Source: Wenzhouxiangella sp. 15190 (GTDB lineage: Bacteria > Pseudomonadota > Gammaproteobacteria > Xanthomonadales > Wenzhouxiangellaceae). Taken from it: a stretch of DNA of 36,470 bases. Positions 1 through 9,889 of this stretch are shown one piece after another. The stretch spans positions 1 through 36,470 of the forward strand of contig NZ_QVMV01000049.1 of NCBI RefSeq assembly GCF_003417465.1. The letters run 5' to 3'. Each line of letters begins with the position of its first letter. The stretch's first letter is position 1. Position numbers and translations under genes: made by a program. Below the pieces are notes generated by a model. That model searched no databases and was not told the origin of the DNA. It saw nothing but the letters and a program-made list of their open reading frames with translations.

Positions 1-1
1 C

Positions 2-58
2 GTCCCTTTTTTCGCGCTGGAAAAAAGGGACCCGCCATCAGCCTGCGGAGCAGGCGGG
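2..58. repeat. Two adjacent intergenic hairpins
   Basis: A perfect inverted repeat with 12-base arms lies at 2-13 and 20-31 (GTCCCTTTTTTC against GAAAAAAGGGAC) around a 6-base loop. A second hairpin follows directly: GCCTGC at 41-46 pairs with GCAGGC at 50-55. The first has the T-run and A-run of a bidirectional terminator, but no gene end is visible because the window starts here. It could equally be a dispersed repeat, since GTCCC/GGGAC ends also occur in the GC-rich repeats near 24.8 and 25.4 kb. The rest of the stretch up to the first gene shows nothing I recognise. Confidence 0.6.
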
Positions 59-208
59 CGGAACAGATTTTGACTTGTCGAAGCCCGCACAGCACCCGGT
101 ATCACCAAACCACCTTGCGCCCCCCGCCTGAAGCAGCCCGACTCCATTCAGCCACTAGTCAGAATCCGGCGCTAGAATGAGCGACACATGTCACGGAATG
201 ACCGAACC

Positions 209-1261
209 ATGCGCTACCTGCTGCTTACCCTGACTTTCGTGCTCGTCGGCCACGCTTCGGCGACCGGCGAGATCAACGTGCTCACGGACCTGCAATCGCC
301 CTTCCCGCCCGGCTGCGTGGCGGTTTCGCTGCCGCAGGAGTCGGCATCCGCCGAGAACGAGTTGTACGATGAGGACGTATTCATCCCTTCGGTCGAAGAG
401 GACCAGCCGGCCGCCCAGGTGCGCGTGCAGATCTGGCGCACGGGGTGTCACGACGAAGGCTTTTCGGTGGTGATGGTCCGACTGGAAAAAGTCAGCGGCG
501 GGCCCGTTCTGGTTCCCAGAGCTTTCGCCGAGGCCGGGAACGTCGAGCTGCCCGGCCACCAGGCACAATTGATCCGCCATCCCGCCGTCGGCGGCGTGGG
601 GGCGTCCGGCAACGACCTCGTGGGCGCGACGACCTACATGCTCGGCGTCGATCCGTTTCCGCTCAACCCGGACAACGATACAACGTTCGGACCGACCGAA
701 TACAACGATGAATTCACCCTGGAGCTTTTCTGGGGCGACTACGCCCGGACGGACCCGTCGGAGGACTTTCGTCTGTTCACGATCTTCGAGTACGAGCCGC
801 AGATCGACCCGACACAAAAGGACTACCCCATTCTTCACGGCCGCATGTCGGGCCAGTACACGGTCGAGGGCCGACCGTTCAGCGGCGTCGTGCTGCAGAT
901 CGGCGAGGTCTACAACCCGGACGGTCCCGACACCAACTCGGTCTCGGTATTGTTTTTTACCTACATAAATGGTGCGCCCACCTGGGTCATCGGCGCGGAT
1001 TCCAACCTGGAGCCTGGCTTCGATATGGTCACCCTCGACATGCTCGAACTGTCGGGCGGCCAATTCATCACCAGCCCCCCCGGAAGGTATGACGAGGACG
1101 ATGTCACCGATGAATTCATCGGAACCATGACCCTCGAGGCACTGGACTGCAACACACTGCTGATCGGCTACAACTTCAGCGAAAGCGGACTGGGGACCGG
1201 TTCCTTCGAAGCCGAGCGGTTGATCAACCTGGCCGGGTATGCGTGTAATCCTTGGAGGTAA
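209..1261 (+). CDS. Secreted protein of unknown function
   Basis: A 350-residue protein with a clear Sec signal peptide: MRYLLLTLTFVLVGHASA followed by TGEINV. I recognise no family. The mature part is acidic, with few lysines, and contains a cysteine near the N-terminus (PPGCVAVSL), a TGCHDEG stretch, a late LDCNTLL and a C-terminal AGYACNP. Disulfides in the periplasm or outside the cell are therefore possible. An in-frame ATG at 188 would add seven residues ahead of the signal peptide. I prefer 209 because GGAA lies about eight bases upstream and the hydrophobic core then starts at once. The gene faces the hydrolase tail to tail, and a CG-rich hairpin follows its stop codon directly. Confidence 0.75.
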   Translation: MRYLLLTLTFVLVGHASATGEINVLTDLQSPFPPGCVAVSLPQESASAENELYDEDVFIPSVEEDQPAAQVRVQIWRTGCHDEGFSVVMVRLEKVSGGPVLVPRAFAEAGNVELPGHQAQLIRHPAVGGVGASGNDLVGATTYMLGVDPFPLNPDNDTTFGPTEYNDEFTLELFWGDYARTDPSEDFRLFTIFEYEPQIDPTQKDYPILHGRMSGQYTVEGRPFSGVVLQIGEVYNPDGPDTNSVSVLFFTYINGAPTWVIGADSNLEPGFDMVTLDMLELSGGQFITSPPGRYDEDDVTDEFIGTMTLEALDCNTLLIGYNFSESGLGTGSFEAERLINLAGYACNPWR

Positions 1262-1281
1262 CGCGCGCCGCGTGGCGCGCG
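1262..1281. terminator. GC-rich stem-loop right after a stop codon
   Basis: CGCGCGCC at 1262-1269 pairs perfectly with GGCGCGCG at 1274-1281 around the loop GCGT. It begins on the base after the TAA stop of the secreted protein. There is no T-run, so it is not a classical intrinsic terminator. It could stabilise the transcript 3' end, and it borders the AT-rich inverted repeat that follows. Confidence 0.45.
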
Positions 1282-1410
1282 AAATTCGAAGCACGAAGCA
1301 CCAAACTCGAAACAAATCCGAAATTTAAAATCCGAAACTGATCGAAGGCAGCCGTTTCGAATTTCGAGTTTGGTGCTTGTTTCGGATTTGGTGCTTCGGA
1401 TTTCGGATTT
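1282..1410. repeat. AT-rich word-based inverted repeat (locus 1)
   Basis: Arms of 57 bases lie at 1282-1338 and 1354-1410, and the second is an imperfect reverse complement of the first. Both are built from shuffled short words such as AAATCCGAA, GCACCAAA and CTCGAAAC. The 15-base centre is GC-richer. The element fills the gap between two convergent genes and contrasts sharply with the GC-rich surroundings. A long RNA hairpin could form on either strand, with an A-rich 5' arm and a U-rich 3' arm, so bidirectional termination is possible. Related word sets recur at 2.1 and 8.1 kb. Confidence 0.8.
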
Positions 1411-1418
1411 AGGAACCG

Positions 1419-2051
1419 CTACTTCTCGAAACTGCCGGACTGCAGGAATCTTGCGACTGCCCGCGATACCACCGGCGCCATCACCAGACCGGTGTGGGTG
1501 ACCGGCAGGATGCACTCCGCGGCTCCCTCGAGACGGCATTCCGAGACGCTGACGGTACCGTCGTTGGGACCATCCAGGCCGCCAATAATCCGCCCTACCC
1601 CCATCGATCGGCTGCCGGCGATCACGCCGGTCTCGCGGCCGGGAGGGGCGTGGGAGAGGCCGTTGGTCAGCGCCTTCCTCGCCTGTCCGACCAACGGCTT
1701 GAACAGGGGACGACCGGCCACGCGCCGGCCCACGGCCGAGCCCCGGACGGGACTTCCCAGAAGCACGACACGACCCGGCGGCAGGCCGGTGTATTCATCG
1801 AGCATGCGCAGGATGACCAGCCCGCCCAGGGAATGGCCAACCAGGTCGACCTGGTCGAGCGACAGGCCGGCGACGAACTCGCGCAGGGCCTCAGCATTGG
1901 CGCGCAAGGAGCGTTGCATGGTGGGATAGCCGAAGCTGTGGGTTCGAAATCCCGCCCGCTCCAGCCGGCGGGCCACCAGCCTCATGCTCCAGGGACCCCA
2001 CCAGAGGCCGTGGACCAGGACGACGGTTCGGGGGGAGGTTGCCTTATTCAT
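1419..2051 (-). CDS. Alpha/beta hydrolase (lipase/esterase-like)
   Basis: A 210-residue cytoplasmic-looking alpha/beta hydrolase with no signal peptide. An HG oxyanion-hole motif lies near the N-terminus (VVLVHGLWWGPW). The nucleophile elbow is GHSLGG, with the serine near residue 73. The likely acid is the aspartate in GPNDGTVSV and the likely histidine is in PVTHTGLV near the C-terminus. The whole triad is therefore visible and the enzyme is probably active. The short core, without a large lid, resembles PGAP1/triacylglycerol-lipase-like bacterial hydrolases; the substrate cannot be told. It lies downstream of aspS on the same strand, but the inverted repeat at 2096-2243 separates them. Confidence 0.85.
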   Translation of the reverse strand: MNKATSPRTVVLVHGLWWGPWSMRLVARRLERAGFRTHSFGYPTMQRSLRANAEALREFVAGLSLDQVDLVGHSLGGLVILRMLDEYTGLPPGRVVLLGSPVRGSAVGRRVAGRPLFKPLVGQARKALTNGLSHAPPGRETGVIAGSRSMGVGRIIGGLDGPNDGTVSVSECRLEGAAECILPVTHTGLVMAPVVSRAVARFLQSGSFEK

Positions 2052-2095
2052 TGCTTCAGGCCGTCGTCCTTAATGCTCAAGAACCAAGCATGCTC

Positions 2096-2243
2096 AATGA
2101 CCAAGAACCAAATTCCAATTTACAAACAAGGACCAATGATCAATTTTCAATGACCGAAACGAGTTCCAAACGCTGCAGTTTCGATGATTGATTATTCGAT
2201 CATTGAGATTTGTTTGTAAATTGGTGCTTGGTAATTGGTCATT
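2096..2243. repeat. AT-rich word-based inverted repeat (locus 2)
   Basis: Arms of 46 bases at 2096-2141 and 2198-2243 both begin or end with AATGACCAA when read on the appropriate strand, and share the core CCAATTTACAAACAA. They are imperfect reverse complements with no length difference. The outer end overlaps the aspS stop codon: the TGA at 2239-2241 lies inside the right arm. The words (TTGGTGCTTGG, AATTGGTCATT) partly overlap those of loci 1 and 4. Confidence 0.8.
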
Positions 2244-4011
2244 GACTCTCGCCTGCATCCGATCGCAACTTCAACTCCTTCAGCTGCTCAGCCTCCACCG
2301 CCGCCGGTGCCCCCGTCATCAGGCACGAGGCATTCGCGGTCTTGGGGAAAGCGATGACTTCGCGGATGGAGTCCTCGCCGGCCATGAGCGCGGCGATGCG
2401 GTCGATGCCGAAGGCAATGCCGCCGTGCGGCGGGCAGCCGTACTTGAGCGCTTCGAGCAGGAAGCCGAAACGCGCCTTCGCTTCCGTCTCGTCAATACCG
2501 AGCACGTCGAAGGCGGCCTGCTGCAGCTTCGGGTCGTGAATACGGATCGAACCGCCGCCGATCTCCGAACCATTGAGCACCATGTCGTACGCACGCGAGA
2601 GCGCGTTGACCGGGTCGGCCTTGAGCGCGTCTCCGTCGTTGACCGCCGGCGCGGTGAAAGGATGGTGCAGCGCGTAGTAGCGGCCGTCCTCGTCGTCGTA
2701 TTCGAACATTGGGAAGTCGACCACCCACAAGGGCTTCCAGCCTTCCTGCACGAGGTCGAGATCCTTCGCCACCTGCAGGCGCAGCGCACCCAGGAAGGTG
2801 CTGACCGTCATCTTCTCACCGGCGCCGAAGAACAGGATATCGCCGTCCTGCGCGCCGGTTTCGGCCAGAATGCCCGCCACCGCCTGCTCATCGAGGAACT
2901 TGGCCACCGGCGACTGCACGCCTTCAAGGCCGGCGGCGGCATCTTTGACCTTCATCCAGGCCAGGCCCTTCGCACCGTAACGGCCGACGAAATCGGTGTA
3001 GCCATCGATCTGCTTGCGCGTCAGCTCAGCGCCGCCGGGCACGCGCAACGCAGCCACACGCGAGGCCGGGTCGTTGGCCGGGCCGGAGAAGACCTTGAAT
3101 TCGACGTGGCGCACGTGCTCGCAGATGGTGATCAGCTCGAGATCGACACGCAGGTCCGGCTTGTCGGAACCGTAGCGGCGCATCGCCTCGGCATAACTCA
3201 TGCGCGGGAAAGGATCGGGCAGCTCAACGTCGAGCACGTCCTTGAACACCTGCCGGATCAGTTGCTCGGCAGTGTTCTGCACGTCAGCCTCCTCGACGAA
3301 GGCCATCTCCATGTCGAGCTGGGTGAATTCGGGCTGGCGGTCGGCGCGCAAGTCCTCGTCGCGGAAGCAGCGCGCGATCTGGTAGTAGCGGTCCAGCCCG
3401 GTCATCATCAGAATCTGCTTGAAAATCTGCGGTGACTGCGGCAGCGCGAAAAAGCTGCCCGGGTGCACGCGGCTGGGCACGAGGTAGTCGCGCGCGCCTT
3501 CGGGCGTGGCACGCGTCAGGATCGGGGTTTCGGCATCGACGAAATCGCGCGCGTCGAGGAACTGCCGGATCGCACCGGTCAGCTTCGAGCGCAGACGCAG
3601 GTTGCGCTGCAGGCGCGGTCGTCGGAGATCCAGGAAGCGGTACTTCAGCCGCACTTCCTCGCCGTCTTCGTCGTTCATCAGCAGCGGCAGCGGCGCGGCG
3701 GCGCTGAGAATCTCCAGCGAGTCGGCTACCACCTCGACCTTGCCGGTGGACATGTCCGGGTTCCACTGGCTTTCCGGGCGCATGCGGACCGTGCCGGTCA
3801 AGCGTACGCAGAATTCATTGCGCAGTTTCTCGGCCTCGGCAAAGGCGGGCTTGTTGTCAGGCTCGACCACGACCTGCAGAACACCGGCGTGGTCTCGCAA
3901 ACCGATGAAAATCAGCCCACCCAGATCACGGGCCCGATTGACCCAACCGCAGACGGTGACCTGCTGGCCATCGAGTGCTTCGGTGACTTCTCCGCAAAGA
4001 TGAGAGCGCAT
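2239..4011 (-). CDS. aspS: Aspartyl-tRNA synthetase
   Basis: A 590-residue class II aminoacyl-tRNA synthetase that charges tRNA-Asp with aspartate in the cytoplasm. The N-terminal OB-fold anticodon-binding domain starts [16 protein letters not shown]. Motif 2 is visible as [20 protein letters not shown]. The bacterial GAD insertion domain lies in the middle third, and motif 3 is [20 protein letters not shown] near the C-terminus. Length matches bacterial AspRS (about 590). The gene starts three bases after the stop of the upstream zinc-ribbon gene, so the two are probably co-transcribed. Whether the enzyme also charges tRNA-Asn depends on gatCAB elsewhere and cannot be judged here. Its stop codon lies within the repeat arm of locus 2. 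Confidence 0.98.
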   Translation of the reverse strand: MRSHLCGEVTEALDGQQVTVCGWVNRARDLGGLIFIGLRDHAGVLQVVVEPDNKPAFAEAEKLRNEFCVRLTGTVRMRPESQWNPDMSTGKVEVVADSLEILSAAAPLPLLMNDEDGEEVRLKYRFLDLRRPRLQRNLRLRSKLTGAIRQFLDARDFVDAETPILTRATPEGARDYLVPSRVHPGSFFALPQSPQIFKQILMMTGLDRYYQIARCFRDEDLRADRQPEFTQLDMEMAFVEEADVQNTAEQLIRQVFKDVLDVELPDPFPRMSYAEAMRRYGSDKPDLRVDLELITICEHVRHVEFKVFSGPANDPASRVAALRVPGGAELTRKQIDGYTDFVGRYGAKGLAWMKVKDAAAGLEGVQSPVAKFLDEQAVAGILAETGAQDGDILFFGAGEKMTVSTFLGALRLQVAKDLDLVQEGWKPLWVVDFPMFEYDDEDGRYYALHHPFTAPAVNDGDALKADPVNALSRAYDMVLNGSEIGGGSIRIHDPKLQQAAFDVLGIDETEAKARFGFLLEALKYGCPPHGGIAFGIDRIAALMAGEDSIREVIAFPKTANASCLMTGAPAAVEAEQLKELKLRSDAGESQ

Positions 4012-4014
4012 CGG

Positions 4015-4359
4015 TCAGGCCGCCTGCCCGGAGGAGGGGCTGCCGGCACTGCCGCTCTTGTCGGAACCGGATGAGGTCGACTTCTTCTCGCCCTTTTTGT
4101 CCTTTGATTCCGACTGGCCTTCCGACTTCGATTCCTTTTTGCCGTCCTTGCCGTCACCGGCAAGATTGCGCTTGTTGTCTTTCTTGAAATCGGTCTCGTA
4201 CCAGCCGCCACCCTTGAGCCGGAAACCGGCGGCGGAAATCAGCTTGGTCAGTTCGGGACGACCGCATTCGGGACAGTCGACCAGGGGCGGGTCGGAAAGC
4301 TTTTGCAGTTTTTCCAGTTCGTGCCCGCACGACTGGCAGCGATATTCGTAGATCGGCAT
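4015..4359 (-). CDS. FmdB-family zinc-ribbon protein
   Basis: A 114-residue protein starting MPIYEYRCQSCGHELEKLQK. It has two CxxC pairs (CQSC and CPEC) forming the small zinc ribbon of the FmdB regulatory-protein family. The zinc domain ends near residue 55. The rest is a highly charged, low-complexity tail rich in Lys, Ser, Gly and Glu and probably disordered. I chose the ATG at 4359 because family members begin MPIYEYRC; the open frame continues upstream without homology. It sits three bases upstream of aspS. FmdB-type ribbons are found near aspS in many proteobacteria, but their role remains unclear. Confidence 0.9.
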   Translation of the reverse strand: MPIYEYRCQSCGHELEKLQKLSDPPLVDCPECGRPELTKLISAAGFRLKGGGWYETDFKKDNKRNLAGDGKDGKKESKSEGQSESKDKKGEKKSTSSGSDKSGSAGSPSSGQAA

Positions 4360-4493
4360 TGTTCCAAATCCCCGTCTGAATCCTGTGGTGATGCGTATTG
4401 TGGGGGTCGCCGGCCTGGATTTCGAGTCCCGGGCCCAACTTTTCCCGACCGCCGAGCACCTGAAATACCGCTGCAATCCGCTATGATTGGCGA

Positions 4494-5147
4494 ATGCCGT
4501 TGGCCGCAACCAAACTCGGTGACATCCATGCGTTGTTCGAGGACTTCTCGACCACGCGTTGGCCGGTGATCGCCGAAAGCAACCAGGGCACGATCGTACG
4601 CGTGCAAACCGGCGACCTCGACCTGGCCGTCAAGACCCCGCGCGGACGCGGTATCGCCTGGCGTGCACGCCGTTTCTCGCTCGGGCGCGAATACCGGGCC
4701 TATCGCCGCATCGAGGGTCTCGAGGGCTTTCCGCGCTGCCTGGGACTGTTCGGCGGCTGCCACCTGGCAATCGAATACGTCGACGGCGCCCTGCTCCGCC
4801 ACGCCACACCTTCAGACCCGGAATGCTTTTTCGGCCGACTCAGGCAGACCATCCAGGCCATGCATGAACGCGGCGTGGTCCACGGCGACCTCAAGAGCCG
4901 CCAGAACGTATTGGTCGCCAGCGATGGGCGACCGGTCATCATCGACCTCGGTACGGCCCTGGTGCGCAAGCCCGGGTGGCACCCGATCAATCACTGGCTG
5001 TTCGACTACCTGCGCCAGATCGACCTCAACGGCTGGGTCAAGCTCAAGTACGGCAGTTACGACCGCGTGGACGAGCTCGATCGCCACCTGGTGCGGCGAT
5101 CGCGCATCGAGCGCATCAACAACTGGGCGCGACGCCGCGGTTTATGA
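4494..5147 (+). CDS. Small protein-kinase-fold phosphotransferase
   Basis: A 217-residue protein with a compact kinase fold. A probable ATP-binding lysine lies in LAVKTPRG (near residue 47) and a helix-C-like glutamate in GREYRAYRRIE. The catalytic loop is VVHGDLKSRQNVLV and the metal-binding motif IIDLGTA stands in for DFG. The HGDLKxxN layout is shared by RIO/Bud32-type kinases and by lipopolysaccharide (Kdo/heptose, WaaP-like) kinases, so the substrate could be a protein or a sugar. The C-terminus is basic (RRSRIERINNWARRR), which fits nucleic-acid or membrane contact. It is divergent from the FmdB gene and its stop overlaps the epimerase stop by six bases, tail to tail. Confidence 0.75.
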   Translation: MPLAATKLGDIHALFEDFSTTRWPVIAESNQGTIVRVQTGDLDLAVKTPRGRGIAWRARRFSLGREYRAYRRIEGLEGFPRCLGLFGGCHLAIEYVDGALLRHATPSDPECFFGRLRQTIQAMHERGVVHGDLKSRQNVLVASDGRPVIIDLGTALVRKPGWHPINHWLFDYLRQIDLNGWVKLKYGSYDRVDELDRHLVRRSRIERINNWARRRGL

Positions 5148-6116
5148 ACCCCAAAGCTTTCGCAGCCCTTCCTCGATGCTGACGGTCGGCTCGTATCCCA
5201 GGTCGCGCCTAGCCGCCGAGATATCGAACCAGTGTGCCGTGGCCAGGTGCTCCACCACGAATCGCGACAATGGCGGATCACTTCGTCGCCGGGTGGCCCG
5301 CCACAGCCATTCAACGAGCGTTGCTGCGGCCATGGCGATGCCTGGCGACACCCGGCCGAGCTTCGGCGTTTCGCCGGCGGCCTCGAGCATCATCGACAGC
5401 ATCTCGCCGACCGGTTTCGGCTCGCCGTTGGAGATGAAGTAGGCTTTGCCGGCAGCCGTGCCCGGGCCGGAGAGATTGTCCAGCGCCAGCACATGCGCCC
5501 CGGCGGCGTTGTCGATATAGACGGTATCGATCAGTTTTTCCGGCGCGGGCAGCTTGAGCCGCCCGGCACGGTTTTTCTCGATCAGGCGCGGCAGAAGCTG
5601 ATTGTCACCCGGGCCCCAGATCAGGTGCGGGCGCAGCGCGCAGACCTTCAGATCGGCATCACTGGCGGCCAGCGCCAGACGCTCGGCTTCCGCCTTGGTG
5701 GCCGGGTACGGTGCCGGGAAATGATCCGGATAAGGCAGCGACTCTTCGCCGCCATCGATATCATCGCCGGCATGAACCACGCTGGGCGACGAGGTGTGCA
5801 CCAGATAGCGCACGCCGAACTTGCGGCAGGCTTCGATGACATTGCCCGTGCCCACCACGTTGGCGGCCACGAAATCCGGTGCGTACAGGCCGGGGCCGGC
5901 CTTGGCAGCCACGTGGATCACCGCATCCATGCCGTCGACGGCGGCCATGACTGCCTCCCGGTCAGCAATATCGCCGCGATGACAGGTCACGCCCAGCCCC
6001 GCCAGCTCGGGATAGTCGGAGCGATTGATGGTGGACACCGAATCGCCGCGCTCGACGAGCTGGCGTACGATGGCCTGGCCGAGGAAGCCGCCCCCACCGG
6101 TGACCAGAATTTTCAT
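5142..6116 (-). CDS. NAD(P)-dependent epimerase/dehydratase (extended SDR)
   Basis: A 324-residue extended short-chain dehydrogenase. The N-terminus MKILVTGGGGFLGQAIV carries the GxxGxxG dinucleotide-binding loop. The active-site YxxxK is in PYPATKAEAERLAL and the preceding serine in VHTSSPSVV. The sequence resembles the 3-beta-hydroxysteroid dehydrogenase/isomerase-like branch, acting on a sterol-like, NDP-sugar or other hydroxyl substrate; the substrate is unknown. An ATG at 6134 (MSNAAPMKI) is an alternative start. The open frame further upstream is translated repeat and should not be included. Its last six bases overlap the kinase-like gene from the other strand. Confidence 0.88.
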   Translation of the reverse strand: MKILVTGGGGFLGQAIVRQLVERGDSVSTINRSDYPELAGLGVTCHRGDIADREAVMAAVDGMDAVIHVAAKAGPGLYAPDFVAANVVGTGNVIEACRKFGVRYLVHTSSPSVVHAGDDIDGGEESLPYPDHFPAPYPATKAEAERLALAASDADLKVCALRPHLIWGPGDNQLLPRLIEKNRAGRLKLPAPEKLIDTVYIDNAAGAHVLALDNLSGPGTAAGKAYFISNGEPKPVGEMLSMMLEAAGETPKLGRVSPGIAMAAATLVEWLWRATRRRSDPPLSRFVVEHLATAHWFDISAARRDLGYEPTVSIEEGLRKLWGS

Positions 6117-6149
6117 CGGTGCTGCGTTGCTCATGAGATGGAGTCTCAC

Positions 6150-6223
6150 GTGTGAAGTGTGAAGTGTAAAGTGTGAAGGAAGTCGCCGTCCCCTCTTCAC
6201 ACTTCACACTGAACACTTCACAC
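6150..6223. repeat. Word-based inverted repeat (locus 3)
   Basis: Arms of 29 bases at 6150-6178 and 6195-6223 are near-perfect reverse complements (about 25 of 29). They consist of repeats of the word GTGTGAA/GTGTAAA. The 16-base centre is GC-richer. It sits between divergent genes (epimerase and ettA), so the promoters of both must lie in or beside it. The design matches loci 1, 2, 4 and 5, but the words are different. Confidence 0.8.
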
Positions 6224-6297
6224 TCGTTGCCGCCTGGCAATCCGCTACACTCGCCCCCACATTCACGCACTCGCAACGAACCGAACGGATTCCGCCG

Positions 6298-7968
<1,671 letters not shown>

Positions 7969-8015
7969 TTAACGTCGGAGTCGGAATCACCGGCCGGTGG
8001 CACAGGTCAACGTTG

Positions 8016-8180
8016 AAAATCCGAAATTACAAATTCGAAATCCGAAACAAATTCAAAATCTCAATGTTCGAATGATCGAAACGAAAGACCTGGGCGTCAG
8101 AGCATGATCGCCGTTTGGGTCATTTGAGTATTCGGAAATTCGAATTTGTTTGAGATTTGGTGCTTCGGATTTGGTGCTTT
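8016..8180. repeat. AT-rich word-based inverted repeat (locus 4)
   Basis: Arms of about 67 bases lie at 8016-8082 and 8113-8180. Both use the words AAATCCGAA, ACAAATTCGAA, AAATCTCAA and GCACCAAA and are imperfect reverse complements. The central 30 bases are GC-richer. The element occupies the space between the convergent ettA and SDR genes. Its vocabulary closely overlaps locus 1 (TTGGTGCTTCGGATTT occurs in both), so loci 1 and 4 are the most closely related pair. Confidence 0.8.
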
Positions 8181-8186
8181 ACCGAT

Positions 8187-9023
8187 TCATGGTCTGAACG
8201 GCCTCGGATTCCATCCCAGCTGCTCCCGCGCCGGCGTGTCGTCGACGACCAAGTCCATCGCCTGTCGCTCGATCATTGCCGGCGTGATGTCCTTGAGCCG
8301 GCCGGTCAGGTGGGCGGCGCGAATGCCGGCCTTCATGATCGACGCGGGCAAGCGCAGCAGGCGAATATTGCGACCTTCGGAGGCGGCCACTCGAGAAAGC
8401 ATGTCGGGGTAGGTCAGCGTTTCCCCGCCGGCCAGTAGCCAGGTGCCGGCGCTCTTCGGCCCGGAAATTACGCACTCGACAGCCAGCCGCGCCAGGTCGT
8501 CGGCATGGACCGGTGCACGCAGCCCGCGGCCGGCCACGGGCACATACGCCAGCCGCGAGACCAAGCCCTTGAGGCGACTCACATTGGCATCGTCGCCACC
8601 GCCGTAGATCATCGTCGGCTTGAGCAGGGTCATTATGATGTCGCGTTCACGGCAGGCGTCGGCCAGCGCTTGCTCGCACCGCGCCAAGGCGTCCATCTGC
8701 CGACGCTCGGCCCGATCGCTGGATTGTTTCTTGAACATCGTGCTGGCCGAACTGAGCGCAATTACCCGGCCCAGGCCGGTACCTTGCTCGACCTGCGAGA
8801 GCGCGTGGGCGAGTGGCCCGAAGCTCACCAGCGTTCCGGCGCGCACATCGGCCGGGCCGCGCTCGAGGTCGTGCTGAAGCCAGGTCACATGCGGGAAAGC
8901 CCGGGCGGGTTCGCGGCGGGATACGGCGATAACGCGCACGCGCTGGCCGGCCGTACGGTCGAGCAGATAGCGGCCGCCGGCTCCGCTTGCGCCGAGCAGC
9001 AGGATGATCGCGCCTTCGCTCAT
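8187..9023 (-). CDS. NAD(P)-binding SDR/NmrA-like oxidoreductase
   Basis: A 278-residue atypical SDR. The N-terminal ILLLGASGAGGRYLLDR carries a GxxGxxG-like Rossmann loop. Mid-protein ALSSAS and KPTMIYGGG are typical of NDP-sugar epimerase/dehydratase relatives. The canonical active-site YxxxK is not obvious, so it may be a binding or reductase-type member. The ATG at 9023 overlaps the upstream glycosyltransferase stop by four bases (ATGA), the usual arrangement in this operon. As the last gene of a polysaccharide cluster, it most likely makes or modifies a nucleotide sugar; this is context only. Confidence 0.82.
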   Translation of the reverse strand: MSEGAIILLLGASGAGGRYLLDRTAGQRVRVIAVSRREPARAFPHVTWLQHDLERGPADVRAGTLVSFGPLAHALSQVEQGTGLGRVIALSSASTMFKKQSSDRAERRQMDALARCEQALADACRERDIIMTLLKPTMIYGGGDDANVSRLKGLVSRLAYVPVAGRGLRAPVHADDLARLAVECVISGPKSAGTWLLAGGETLTYPDMLSRVAASEGRNIRLLRLPASIMKAGIRAAHLTGRLKDITPAMIERQAMDLVVDDTPAREQLGWNPRPFRP

Positions 9024-9889
9024 CGTCGCGCGAGCAGGCACACCGGGGTCATCAGCACGGCATGCAGGTGAATGAACGACCACCACAGCATGCGACTGAA
9101 CCAGGTCCAGCCTTCATCATCACCGGAGTGCTTGTTGAGATAGCGCCACAGGCTCTTGTGCTTGGCCCACATGACGGCGATCGGCCGACGACGGGAGGAA
9201 ACCCCGCCGGCGTGCGATACGAAGACCGACGGCACCAGGCGAATGCGCCAGCCGGCCTCGCGCAGACGCGCCATCATGTCGAGATCCTCGAAGTGCATGT
9301 GAAAGCCCGGATCGAATCCGCCGACCTGCGCCAGGGCCGCGGTGCGCACCAGCATGCAGGCGCCGGAAACCGCTTCCACGTCGCTCGGCTCCTCGGGGGA
9401 AGGCTCATGGGTCAGATCGATGCCGTTGATGCGGCTGAACGGCAGGATTTCGGAAAGCACGTGTCGCCGGGTGGGCAGACGCCGGCGGCTGCCGCGCTGC
9501 TCGACCCCGCGCATGTCGAACACCCGCCCCGATACCAGGGCGGCGTCGGAGTGCTGATCCAGCTCTTCGACCAGTCGAGCCAGCGCAGCCGGCACCAGCA
9601 GACAGTCCGGATTGATGATCAGCAGGTACTCCGTGCGCACGGTCCGCAGCGCCTGATTGACGCCTCGCCCGAAGCCGAGGTTGCGGTGGGCCCGGCGAAC
9701 CGTGATGCCGGGCATCGCGGGCAGGACGTCAATGCTGCCGTCATCGGATGCGTTGTCGATGACGATCACCTGCGGAGACGTGCCGCCACGGCCACGGAGA
9801 TTTTCGATGCAGCGCGCCAGCCAGCGGCCGGAATTGTAATTGACGATCACCGCGGTCACGCGCGACAGCGGGCTGACTGCTGAAGTCAT
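9020..9889 (-). CDS. Family 2 glycosyltransferase
   Basis: A 289-residue GT-A fold glycosyltransferase. The N-terminal TAVIVNYNSGRWLARCIENL is typical of the rhamnosyltransferase-like GT2 subgroup. The nucleotide-binding aspartates are in VIVIDNASDDGS, and the DxD-like region is LLIINPDCLLV. The conserved acceptor-side motif is GFDPGFHMHFEDLDM, with the ED pair containing the likely base. The C-terminal WWSFIHLHAVLM is hydrophobic and may associate with the inner membrane. It probably adds a sugar to a lipid-linked glycan. Start and stop overlap the neighbours by four bases (ATGA) on both sides. Confidence 0.9.
   Translation of the reverse strand: MTSAVSPLSRVTAVIVNYNSGRWLARCIENLRGRGGTSPQVIVIDNASDDGSIDVLPAMPGITVRRAHRNLGFGRGVNQALRTVRTEYLLIINPDCLLVPAALARLVEELDQHSDAALVSGRVFDMRGVEQRGSRRRLPTRRHVLSEILPFSRINGIDLTHEPSPEEPSDVEAVSGACMLVRTAALAQVGGFDPGFHMHFEDLDMMARLREAGWRIRLVPSVFVSHAGGVSSRRRPIAVMWAKHKSLWRYLNKHSGDDEGWTWFSRMLWWSFIHLHAVLMTPVCLLARR

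Noticed and set aside
1419-1539. Short minus-strand peptide frames containing KSEIRSTKSETS-like sequence
   Set aside because: They are translations of the word repeat of locus 1, not protein-coding sequence.
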